The notes under the pieces were generated by a model. The model was not told the DNA's origin and made no database searches. It was given only the letters and a program-made list of their open reading frames with translations. The translations under genes and the position numbers were made by a program. From Pseudomonadota bacterium (lineage in GTDB: Bacteria > Myxococcota_A > Polyangia > GCA-2747355): a stretch of 64,000 bases of DNA. Where the stretch lies: NCBI GenBank assembly GCA_016702545.1, contig JADJDT010000044.1, positions 248,001 through 312,000 of the forward strand, read 5' to 3'. Below are positions 54,034 to 61,609 of the stretch, in pieces (positions within the stretch are counted from its first letter, which is position 1; every line of letters begins with the position of its first letter).

Positions 54034-55389
54034 CTAATGAGGCGATGCGGTGGGACGCGTCCAGGCTCGTTCAGAGGTCCTTTGGCCCCCCGCCCAAGGA
54101 CTCCTCGGCCCCTCCGATGCTCGACTCGCCCCGCGGGTGGGCGAAGCTCGTAGCACGGCGTCGAGCCCGGCCGGGGTCAGAGCCACGTATCTCTCTCCTC
54201 CGCGTGTTGCGGAGCCCGGAAGGGCCAATTGCAGCTGGCCCGGCGCGCCCGAGCTTTCTGGGAAAACCGCGAAGGCGAGCGCCGACTTGATCCGCCCGTC
54301 GAGCCTGCGGTCCACCCCGGGGTAGGGGTCGAAGTCCGGCAGCCCCGAACCCGGGTGTAGGCCCAGGATCACGAGCCACGGTGCGGTCGCACGTCTAGGC
54401 TCGAACGACGGTAGCTTTCCGGGATAGTAGTCATGGAGCACTTGTCTCGCCCGGACGGCGGCCTCATCGTCCGACCTTGGTGCGTTCTTGGCGCGGTCGA
54501 ACCGGCGAAGGGTCGATGCGAGCTGACCCGCGGCGTCCGCGATGGTCCCATTCGGATCGCGCGCGAACTTGGCCCTGTTGAGCATCTTGGCCTCGACCAT
54601 CACGGGCACGTGACCGGTCTCGAGCGGTGGAGCTAGCAACAGGTCGACGAGCGCCTCCCAGCCCATCGATCGGCTGGGAGCCGACTGCGGAGTCTGACAC
54701 TGCAGTTTCAGGCCTGGCTCCAACACTGTGGGGCGCAGGCCAGCCTGGCGCAGCCCCGCGGCCACCGTGAGCTCGGCGACCATGCCGGCGACGCATGCGG
54801 TTGTGGCGAGGGGCGACTCGCGGTCGGCCTGCGAATCGCGGCCGCTCAGGACGGCCTGGGCGAGGGTGCCTCCGCTGCCCTTCACGGCAGGGACCCAGGG
54901 CGACGCGGCGTCGCTGCCCTGGGTCTGATCGTGGCTTCTAAGACCTTGCAGCGCCGTCCACACCGGCAGAGCGAAGGGGCGCGACCATGGTGACCCGGCA
55001 CGCGTCGCGGACTCGCCAAAGAAAAGCCCGAGCGCTTGCACAAGCTGCTGGACGTCCTGTCTCAGCTCGCGGGCGTTCGCGAAAATCGGTGTGGCCCCGA
55101 CCGACGGCAGAGGCACGCGGTCGTAGACGTCGCTGCCTAGCGCCGCAGCGAGTTCGCTCCGGAGCTGCCGGAGCTGCTTCAAGGCCGCATCGGCGCGCTC
55201 AAGAGAGGTCGTTCCCAGGATACCCGCTGACACCTGCTCCGCTGGTGCGGCGGCGGGCGTGCCCTGGCCCCCAATCAGGGCCCAAGCCGCGACCAGCGCG
55301 GTAGCGCTGCAGAGCCGCAGGGCGCCGGCCCTCAGGTGGCCGCGCCGGCGCGAGGCCCTTTGCCCGTTCCCGAGGCCATGACTCGCCAT
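54034..55389 (-). CDS. Hypothetical protein with N-terminal signal anchor
   Basis: About 451 residues. An Arg-rich start is followed by a hydrophobic stretch (LCSATALVAAWALIGG). A helical region follows (SLERADAALKQLRQLRSELAAAL, ARELRQDVQQLVQALGLFFG), and the C-terminal half has VPVMVEAKMLNRAKFARDPN near residue 290. This VMVEAK segment recalls the acidic/Lys core of nuclease-like folds, but the resemblance is too short to assign a function. ATG 55389 is the best start. It is transcribed with the next gene upstream, 66 bases away. Confidence 0.6.
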   Translation of the reverse strand: MASHGLGNGQRASRRRGHLRAGALRLCSATALVAAWALIGGQGTPAAAPAEQVSAGILGTTSLERADAALKQLRQLRSELAAALGSDVYDRVPLPSVGATPIFANARELRQDVQQLVQALGLFFGESATRAGSPWSRPFALPVWTALQGLRSHDQTQGSDAASPWVPAVKGSGGTLAQAVLSGRDSQADRESPLATTACVAGMVAELTVAAGLRQAGLRPTVLEPGLKLQCQTPQSAPSRSMGWEALVDLLLAPPLETGHVPVMVEAKMLNRAKFARDPNGTIADAAGQLASTLRRFDRAKNAPRSDDEAAVRARQVLHDYYPGKLPSFEPRRATAPWLVILGLHPGSGLPDFDPYPGVDRRLDGRIKSALAFAVFPESSGAPGQLQLALPGSATRGGERYVALTPAGLDAVLRASPTRGASRASEGPRSPWAGGQRTSERAWTRPTASPH

Positions 55390-55454
55390 TCGCCCCCCAT
55401 CCCGCCGCCCGACCGCCCTCGCCTCATGACAGGGCGCGGGGCGATGGTCAAGGG

Positions 55455-56591
55455 TCATGGTGGAAGCCGTCGGTCGCGTCCCCTGCGGTCGGGTGCCGTG
55501 CAAGGGTCAGCGCTGGTGGCCACCCGGCCGCTCGGGCGCGCGTTTGCGGACCTGGCGCGTTCGGTCAACGCCGTGCGAATCACCTCCGCCGAGGAACGCA
55601 AGGGCGGGACCGACGCGCGCGGCCCCAGCAGGCGCGTGGCCGTCAGGGATTGCCCGCGCAGCCGAGCATCGTTGTCCTGCGACTCGAGGCCCAGCGCGTG
55701 GCTTGGACCCACGAGACGCTCGGGCCGGGAGCCCTCTATTAAGGCAACGAGGGCGGAGAGGCGCAGCCGCGCCGGCTCGACCAGCCTGACGCCGGGCGCG
55801 CTCCTCCCCGGCAGGGGCGCCTCCGAGAGCTGCGTCCACCACGCGAGGGGCCCCCGCGCGAGCCCGAGCCAGGCGACCAGCCGCCCTTCGGCCCGCTCGC
55901 CGGGCCAAGAGGGCACCAAGAGCGCGCGCAGCTCCGCGTCCGCGATCGCCGCGAGGCGCCCCGGTGAGGCCAGCAGCTCCTGCGCCGTGGCTTCCGGCAG
56001 CGTCCAGAGCACGTCCGAGTTGTCGTGGGGGCTGCGCAGCACGAGCAGGCCTTCGCGCGCGCCCGGGGCTCGGGGCCGCGGGAGCGGCCCGCTCGCAGGC
56101 GGCGTGTGCCAGTCCAGCGTGAGGCCAACGCGGAGCGACGGCTCGGCGCCCGCACCCGAGGCTGCGCCGTAGGCCACCGCACGCCGAAAGGTGTCCGGCG
56201 GGCTGAACGCCGCAGCGAGGATTCCCGGGGGGAGGGCGGGTGGCGGGCCCGACTGGCCATCGTGTTCCAGCACGCGCAGCGCGGCCTCGTGCAGCTGCGC
56301 CACGTCTGCGCGCGCCTGCACCTGCGCGGTGAGCGCGCCGGGGAAGTCCAGGCCAAGCCGGAGCAGCGACGCCGGGAAGGCCCCTTGGACCTGCTCCCAC
56401 TCTGCGGGTGTCAAGGCTCGTCGGCCTGGCCCCGCCGCCGGGCCCCCCTGCGCCGTCAGCGTCGCGAGCCAGGCGTCGAACAGGCCTTGATCCGCGCGGG
56501 CGGGCCGGGCCGCGCCGAGGAAACCCAGGCCGACGAGGGCGAGCGGCCAGGCCCAGCGGCGGCGGGTGGTCAGACGCTGTCTGAGGTCCAT
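55455..56591 (-). CDS. Secreted hypothetical protein
   Basis: A 378-residue protein with a signal peptide after a basic start (RRRWAWPLALVGLGFLGAARPARA). The body has ALTPAEWEQVQGAFPASLLR, AALRVLEHDGQSG and VLRSPHDNSDVLWTLPEATAQ. No known domain is recognised. ATG 56591 has GGAG 5-6 bases upstream. The neighbouring hypothetical secreted protein on the same strand may be functionally linked. Confidence 0.6.
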   Translation of the reverse strand: MDLRQRLTTRRRWAWPLALVGLGFLGAARPARADQGLFDAWLATLTAQGGPAAGPGRRALTPAEWEQVQGAFPASLLRLGLDFPGALTAQVQARADVAQLHEAALRVLEHDGQSGPPPALPPGILAAAFSPPDTFRRAVAYGAASGAGAEPSLRVGLTLDWHTPPASGPLPRPRAPGAREGLLVLRSPHDNSDVLWTLPEATAQELLASPGRLAAIADAELRALLVPSWPGERAEGRLVAWLGLARGPLAWWTQLSEAPLPGRSAPGVRLVEPARLRLSALVALIEGSRPERLVGPSHALGLESQDNDARLRGQSLTATRLLGPRASVPPLRSSAEVIRTALTERARSANARPSGRVATSADPCTAPDRRGRDRRLPP

Positions 56592-56683
56592 CGCAGCTCC
56601 GTGGGCCCGTGAACGTTTGCGAGCCGAGCTGCCGAGCATCTCGCCCAGCGCGCGGACTCCGTCAAGGTCGAATCGTGTCCGAG

Positions 56684-58318
56684 TCAGGGGGAGACGGTGG
56701 TCCGGCGATCGGGCGAGCGGGCGACGTCACGCCGTCGCGCCACGCCGACGACCGTCTGGGTCGGGCACTCGCAGATGGTGTACTCGGCGAGGGGGATCGA
56801 GAACCACTTGACGGGATCGAAGGCCTCGAGCAGGCCGGTCGCCGCGTAGTGCGCGGGGAAGACGGCGAGCCAGTCGAGCTGCTCGGCGGCCGCGCTCAGG
56901 GTGGCGTGCTGCGTGGCGAGCGGGCTGTAGTTGAGGCCGCCGAGGTCGAGCGTGCGGCGCTGGCCGAAGTAGCGCAGGGCGCCGGCGTCGTTGACGCCGA
57001 CCACGGCCTCCGGGGGCACGTGGGCGGCGATCCACTGGCCGGGCTCGACGTTGATCTTGCGAATGGCGCGGCCGTCGCTCGCCAGGCGCTCGCGTCGCTC
57101 GCCGAAGCTGTTGGCGAGGCGTGGCGTGCTGATCAGGAGCAGCAGCAGCGGCGTGATCAGCGCGGCGAGCGGGCGCCAGCGTGCCTGGGGCGTCGCGGCC
57201 GCGCGGAGCTGCGCCAGGCCCCAGGCGGCGAGCGCGGCGAGACCGAGGGCGCTGGCCGCCACCCAGACGAGCAGCGGCGGGTCCACCCAGCGGGTCCAGT
57301 AGTAGCCATCGAGGCGCAGGGCGCGCGAGCCGACGACGCCGAGCAGGTAGGCGCCGGGCGCGAGGCCGAGGGTGGCCGCCAACCAGACGCGCTCGCGCTG
57401 GCGCCCGGCGCTGATCCAACCCACCAGCGCCAGCATCCCGGCGGCGCCGGCGGCCGTGCCCAGCCAGCCGTGCTGGATCACGAGCCGCCAGAGCGTCACC
57501 ACGCTGCTCGCGGAGAGGCTGAAGGCGTGGGCCTTGAGGTAGTAGGTGTTGGGTAGCCAGCCGCCATTGACCGCGTGGCAGAAGATCGACCAGGCGAGCG
57601 TGGGGCCTGCAAGCAGCGCGAGGGCGGCGGCGGGCGCCGCCCGACCCGGGGCGCGGTGGCGGGGGCGATCGAGCAGCGCCCAGGCGGGTAGGGCGAGGGC
57701 GAGCAGGGCGAAGGCCTCGGGGCGCGCCAGCGGGCTGAGGCCGAAGAGCGCCAGCGCCCACCACGCGCGGCGGCGCAGCACCGCGGCCACCGCGCCGAGC
57801 CACAGCGCCAGCAACAGCACGGTCTCCATCCCCGAGAGGGCGGAGAAGATCAGCCGTGGCTCGACGGCCAAGAGCGAGGCCGCCGCGGCGGCAGCCCAGC
57901 CGCTCTGCAGCGCCGCTGCCGAAATGACGAAGAGCGCCACGATCGCGATGCCGCCGAGGGCCAGGCCGAGCAGCTTGGCGCCCCACGGCACGGCGCCGGG
58001 CCCGAAGACGGCCGCGAGGCCCTGCACGGGGGCATTGGCGATGGCCCACAGCGGGCTGGTGGCGCCGGCCTCCTGCGGGCCGCCGTCGTTGTAGGCGAAG
58101 CCGTGGCCGTGCGCGAAGGCGCGCGCGTAGACCTGATGAATCCAGGCGTCGTCCAGCGGGAAGTCGTGCCGCGCGTGCTCGGAGTGCGCGAGAAAGGCGA
58201 GGCTGGCCGCGGCGTAGAGCAGCAGTGGCACGACGAGCCAGGCGCGGGTCACGGCCTCGGGAGGGCCGGCGTCGCGAGCTAGGGGCGGGGGATCACGCCG
58301 GCGTTTGCGCGGAGCCAC
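56684..58318 (-). CDS. GT-C family membrane glycosyltransferase
   Basis: A 544-residue multi-pass membrane protein. After the first helix comes FPLDDAWIHQVYARAFAHGHGF, with the Asp-Asp motif of GT39/ArnT/PMT-like enzymes, then EAGATSPLWAIANAP and a series of helices. WLPNTYYLKAHAF is a further family-like segment. The C-terminal periplasmic domain reads QWIAAHVPPEAVVGVNDAGAL and LDLGGLNYSP. The GTG at 58318 has AGAGG 6 bases upstream. Its sequence plan resembles the enzyme at 20734, suggesting paralogues acting on lipid-linked sugars. Confidence 0.8.
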   Translation of the reverse strand: MAPRKRRRDPPPLARDAGPPEAVTRAWLVVPLLLYAAASLAFLAHSEHARHDFPLDDAWIHQVYARAFAHGHGFAYNDGGPQEAGATSPLWAIANAPVQGLAAVFGPGAVPWGAKLLGLALGGIAIVALFVISAAALQSGWAAAAAASLLAVEPRLIFSALSGMETVLLLALWLGAVAAVLRRRAWWALALFGLSPLARPEAFALLALALPAWALLDRPRHRAPGRAAPAAALALLAGPTLAWSIFCHAVNGGWLPNTYYLKAHAFSLSASSVVTLWRLVIQHGWLGTAAGAAGMLALVGWISAGRQRERVWLAATLGLAPGAYLLGVVGSRALRLDGYYWTRWVDPPLLVWVAASALGLAALAAWGLAQLRAAATPQARWRPLAALITPLLLLLISTPRLANSFGERRERLASDGRAIRKINVEPGQWIAAHVPPEAVVGVNDAGALRYFGQRRTLDLGGLNYSPLATQHATLSAAAEQLDWLAVFPAHYAATGLLEAFDPVKWFSIPLAEYTICECPTQTVVGVARRRDVARSPDRRTTVSP

Positions 58319-58515
58319 GATCACCTCTTGCAGGGCGGGAAGCAGGCTCGCACGCGGTGCGGGGGCGGGGCAAGCTGGGCTCGCGCTTGGGGTCGCGGGC
58401 GTTCGAGCGCGTGGCGACGTGGACGCGGCGGTGGGCGCCGGGCTACGGTAGCCCCGTGAGGAGACCGCTGGGGAACGTCGCCAGCGGTGGGCCCGAGGGT
58501 CCGAGGGGGTGTTGG

Positions 58516-59250
58516 GTGGCACGCGGGGCAGCCGACGACGAGGCGGAGCGTGAGGCGACGATCGTGCGTGCCGTCGGCGACGCGGCGGGCGAGGCGACCT
58601 TGGTGGGTACGCTCGACGACCACCTCGAGCAGAGGCAGGGCGCCTCGCCCGGGACGCCCGGGGAGCGCGGGCGCCCCTGGGGCGAGATCGAGGCGGAATG
58701 GCAGCGGCGGCTCGCCACGGCGCGGCCCGACGGGGCTGCGCTGGCGCCGCATAGGGAGGTGGCCTTCCCGCCGGGCGCCCTCTGGGTCGAGCTCGACGTG
58801 CCACCGCTGAGCCCGCCCTTGGCCGAGGGCATGCCTCCGCTACCCACCGAGCTCGGCGCCGCGGGGGCGAGCGATGCCGCCGATTGGAGCGACGAGCCGA
58901 CGCCCGGCCCCTCGCCCTTCGCGTCGACCACCGGACGGCTGGCGGCGCTGACCGAGCGCGATGACGCGCCGGGGTCGGTCGCGGGCCCTTCGCCGACACC
59001 CGCGCCGTTGGCGCTCGCCGACCGGGTGGTCACGCCCTCGCTCGAGCCGATCGGGCGGCACGTGGCTCAGACAGCGGAGCTGCCGGGCGTAGATCAGGCG
59101 GCTGCGCCCTGGAGTCTGGGTACGGCGAGTCCACGCCGCGCGGGTGCGCGCGCCGGTCGCGGCTGGGGCTGGATCCTCGCCTCGGCGGTCCTGCTGCTGG
59201 CGGCCGTCGTGGCCGTGTGGTGGATCCTCGGGCGCGCCGGCCAGGGTTGA
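58516..59250 (+). CDS. Tail-anchored hypothetical protein
   Basis: A 244-residue acidic, Pro- and Thr-rich protein with a single hydrophobic C-terminal helix (GWGWILASAVLLLAAVVAVWWILG) preceded by basic residues. This indicates a cytoplasmic domain anchored by its tail in the inner membrane. The GTG at 58516 has GAGGGGG 6 bases upstream; a GTG at 58456 would add 20 residues. I do not recognise the family. It ends 75 bases before the threonylcarbamoyladenylate synthase gene. Confidence 0.55.
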   Translation: MARGAADDEAEREATIVRAVGDAAGEATLVGTLDDHLEQRQGASPGTPGERGRPWGEIEAEWQRRLATARPDGAALAPHREVAFPPGALWVELDVPPLSPPLAEGMPPLPTELGAAGASDAADWSDEPTPGPSPFASTTGRLAALTERDDAPGSVAGPSPTPAPLALADRVVTPSLEPIGRHVAQTAELPGVDQAAAPWSLGTASPRRAGARAGRGWGWILASAVLLLAAVVAVWWILGRAGQG

Positions 59251-59287
59251 GGCGGCCGGCGCGGTCACCGCGCACGGTCAGCACTGG

Positions 59288-59316
59288 TTTACTTTGCCCA
59301 CGGCCGGCGTTATAGC
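59288..59316 (+). promoter_or_regulatory. Promoter giving a nearly leaderless transcript
   Basis: TTTACT (59288-59293), 17-base spacer, TATAGC (59311-59316). Transcription would begin around 59323, only a few bases before the ATG at 59326, which has no Shine-Dalgarno sequence. Confidence 0.5.
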
Positions 59317-59325
59317 GCTGCCGTC

Positions 59326-59955
59326 ATGGGCCGAGCGCAGACGCTGGTGCTCGACGAGCGCCACCCCAATCCTCGCAAGATCCGGCAGGCAGCCGAGCTG
59401 CTGGGGCGTGGCGGTGTGATCGCGTACCCGACGGATACGGTCTACGGCATTGGCTGCGACCTGCACGACCGCAAGGCGATCGATCGCGTCTACCTGATCA
59501 AGCGCCTCGACCGCGGGCATCGCTTGAGCTTCATCTGTCAGGATCTCTCGACGGTCGCCACCTATGCGCACGTCAGCGACTTCGCCCACCGCTGGTTGCG
59601 GCGGCTGCTGCCGGGGCCCTACACGGTGGTGTTGCCGGCGAGTCGCGAGGTGCCCAAGGTGCTGCGCGAGCGGCGGCCGGAGGTCGGCATCCGCGGGCCC
59701 GATAACGCGACCTGCATCGAGCTCACGCGCGCGCTGGGGCGGCCCGTGATCTCGACCAGCGCGACGGATCCCGAGAGCGGCGAGATCATGATCGACCCCG
59801 AGGTCGTGCTGCAGCGCCTCGGGCATCAGCTCGAGCTGGTGCTCGACGGCGGCCTGCTGACCAACGAGCCGTCGACGATCGTCAGCCTCGTCCACGACGA
59901 GATCGAGGTGCTGCGCGTGGGCAAAGGACCGACCGAGTTGCTGACGGGCTGCTAG
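59326..59955 (+). CDS. L-threonylcarbamoyladenylate synthase family (Sua5/YciO/YrdC)
   Basis: A 209-residue protein of the Sua5/YciO/YrdC fold. It shows GGVIAYPTDTVYGIGCDLHD, IKRLDRGHRLSFICQDLS, LLPGPYTVVLPAS and PVISTSATDPESGE. TsaC/Sua5 members make the threonylcarbamoyl-AMP used for t6A modification of tRNA. The sequence is closest in style to YciO, whose role is less certain. It lacks a Shine-Dalgarno site and sits close behind a promoter, consistent with a leaderless message. Confidence 0.88.
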   Translation: MGRAQTLVLDERHPNPRKIRQAAELLGRGGVIAYPTDTVYGIGCDLHDRKAIDRVYLIKRLDRGHRLSFICQDLSTVATYAHVSDFAHRWLRRLLPGPYTVVLPASREVPKVLRERRPEVGIRGPDNATCIELTRALGRPVISTSATDPESGEIMIDPEVVLQRLGHQLELVLDGGLLTNEPSTIVSLVHDEIEVLRVGKGPTELLTGC

Positions 59956-59971
59956 CCCGAAGCTCCCCCGG

Positions 59972-60595
59972 CTAGGGCGCGGGCACGGGCGCCTCGCGGC
60001 GCTCCAGCGCCACGACGTAGACCTCGGTGGATTGGCGGCGCGTGGCGTCGGGACGCACGACCTTGGTGCGCCGATAGGCGCGCTTGACGCTCGCCAGCGC
60101 CGGCTCGAAGCCCTCGCCCATCAGGATCTTGGCCACGAAGGCCGTCTGCGCGCAGCCCAGCTCGAGCGAGAGGGCCAGCGCGCGCTCGAAGAGCTCGGCG
60201 CTGCGGAGCTGATCGCTGGAGGCGACGCCGCTGGTGTCCGGGGCCATGTCCGAGAGCACCAGATCGAAGCAGGGCAGCGCACCGCGCAGCGCGTCGCCGC
60301 CGATCGTGAGCACGTCGCCGACGATCAGCCGGACATGCGAGGGCAGGGTGATCGGCAGCGGTTCGCGGTCGAGGCCGACGATGCGGCCCTGCGGCCCGAC
60401 GCGCGCGCTAGCGTACTGCAGCCACGACCCGGGGCGGCAGCCGAGGTCGAGCACGCGCTGGCCAGCGCGCAGCAGGCCGAAGCGCTCGTCGAGCTCCTGC
60501 AGCTTGTAGACCGAGCGCGCGGCGTAGCTCTCGCTCTTCGCGCGGCGGTAGTAGGGATCGTGGCGTTGGCGCCGGTCGTTGAGCTTGCCGGGCAT
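59972..60595 (-). CDS. rlmE: 23S rRNA 2'-O-ribose methyltransferase (RlmE/FtsJ)
   Basis: A 207-residue RlmE/FtsJ methyltransferase that modifies U2552 of 23S rRNA late in 50S assembly. The catalytic tetrad K-D-K-E is visible: RSVYKLQELDERF (Lys), SDMAPDTSG (Asp), FVAKILMGEGFE (Lys) and RQSTEVYVVA (Glu). Motif I reads VLDLGCRPGSWLQ, with Arg where Ala is usual. It lies downstream of rplC on the same strand, so the two ribosome-related genes may be co-expressed. Confidence 0.92.
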   Translation of the reverse strand: MPGKLNDRRQRHDPYYRRAKSESYAARSVYKLQELDERFGLLRAGQRVLDLGCRPGSWLQYASARVGPQGRIVGLDREPLPITLPSHVRLIVGDVLTIGGDALRGALPCFDLVLSDMAPDTSGVASSDQLRSAELFERALALSLELGCAQTAFVAKILMGEGFEPALASVKRAYRRTKVVRPDATRRQSTEVYVVALERREAPVPAP

Positions 60596-60696
60596 CGTTG
60601 GTGGGTCGTGCGCGCCGCGATCCCAGGGTTGCTCGGGCGCCCACCCCCCCCCGAAGAGGGCGGGCCACTGGGCGCGGGCGCCTAGGGCAGGGGCGC

Positions 60697-61422
60697 CTAG
60701 GCGGCGTTGGTCGCGGGCGCGCCTTCAGCGGGGGCCGCGGTCAGCAGCTCGAAGGGCAGCAGCGGCCGCTTGGTCGCGTGCTTGATGGTGACGTAGCCCC
60801 CGGGAGCCCCCGGAACCGCGCCCTTGAGCAGCAGCAGGTTCTTCTCGGCGAGCACCTCTTGGACGCGCACGTTCTGCACGCTGACCCGCCGGTTGCCCAT
60901 CTGGCCCGGCATCTTCATGCCCTTGAACACGCGGCCGGGCGTCAGACGGCAGCCGATCGAGCCGCCGTGGCGGAAGTACTCGTGCGTGCCGTGCGTGGCG
61001 CGAAAGCCGGAGAAGTGGTGGCGCTTGATCACGCCCTGGAAGCCCTTGCCCTTGGAGGTGCCGATGATGTCCACCGCGTCGCCCGGGCGGAAGACCTCGG
61101 CCACCGAGAGCGTCTGGCCAATCTTGAACTGACCCAGCTCTTCGGCCGACAGGCGTACCTCGCGTACGACATGCTGCGGCGCGGTCCCGGCCTTGGCGAA
61201 GACGCCGGCCGCCGGCCGCGACGTGCGCTGCGGCTTCTGCTCGTCGAAGCCGATCTTGATCGACGCGTAGCCGTTGCGCTCGGGCGTATTGATGTCGAGG
61301 ACCACGCAGGGGCCGACCTGGACCACGGCCAGTGCCTGCCAGGTGCCCGCGCTGTCGAAGGCCTGGGTCATCCCGACCTTCTTGCCCAGCAATCCCATGC
61401 GGAATCTCATCCGTTGGGCCAT
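60697..61422 (-). CDS. rplC: 50S ribosomal protein L3
   Basis: A 241-residue ribosomal protein L3. Signatures are GLLGKKVGMTQAFDSAG, the FKGKGFQG-type GTSKGKGFQGVIKRHHFSG, GSIGCRLTPGRVFKGMKMPG and MGNRRVSVQNV. It has a short extra C-terminal Ala-rich tail. ATG 61422 has AAGGAG 8 bases upstream. rplC normally sits in the S10 operon after rpsJ and before rplD; here neither neighbour is present, and it has its own strong promoter. It may be relocated or a second copy. Confidence 0.95.
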   Translation of the reverse strand: MAQRMRFRMGLLGKKVGMTQAFDSAGTWQALAVVQVGPCVVLDINTPERNGYASIKIGFDEQKPQRTSRPAAGVFAKAGTAPQHVVREVRLSAEELGQFKIGQTLSVAEVFRPGDAVDIIGTSKGKGFQGVIKRHHFSGFRATHGTHEYFRHGGSIGCRLTPGRVFKGMKMPGQMGNRRVSVQNVRVQEVLAEKNLLLLKGAVPGAPGGYVTIKHATKRPLLPFELLTAAPAEGAPATNAA

Positions 61423-61527
61423 CGTCCTCACTCCTTGGCCTGGGAAAAGGCCTAAGAAAGACACGCCGAAGAAAAACCCGCCACGGGGCGAGCAAAGCGC
61501 ACGCCGCCTTGGGCGCACGGCCGCTGT

Positions 61528-61556
61528 TGTATAGGGGTCAACGTTCCTGGTGTCAA
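61528..61556 (-). promoter_or_regulatory. Near-consensus sigma-70 promoter of rplC
   Basis: On the minus strand TTGACA (61551-61556), an exact 17-base spacer, then TATACA (61528-61533). Start near 61521 gives a leader of about 100 bases before rplC. Confidence 0.85.
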
Positions 61557-61609
61557 GGATGGTTGAAGCGCAGGGCGCCGCAGGGTTGCGCAGGGCGCCG
61601 CAGGGCTGC

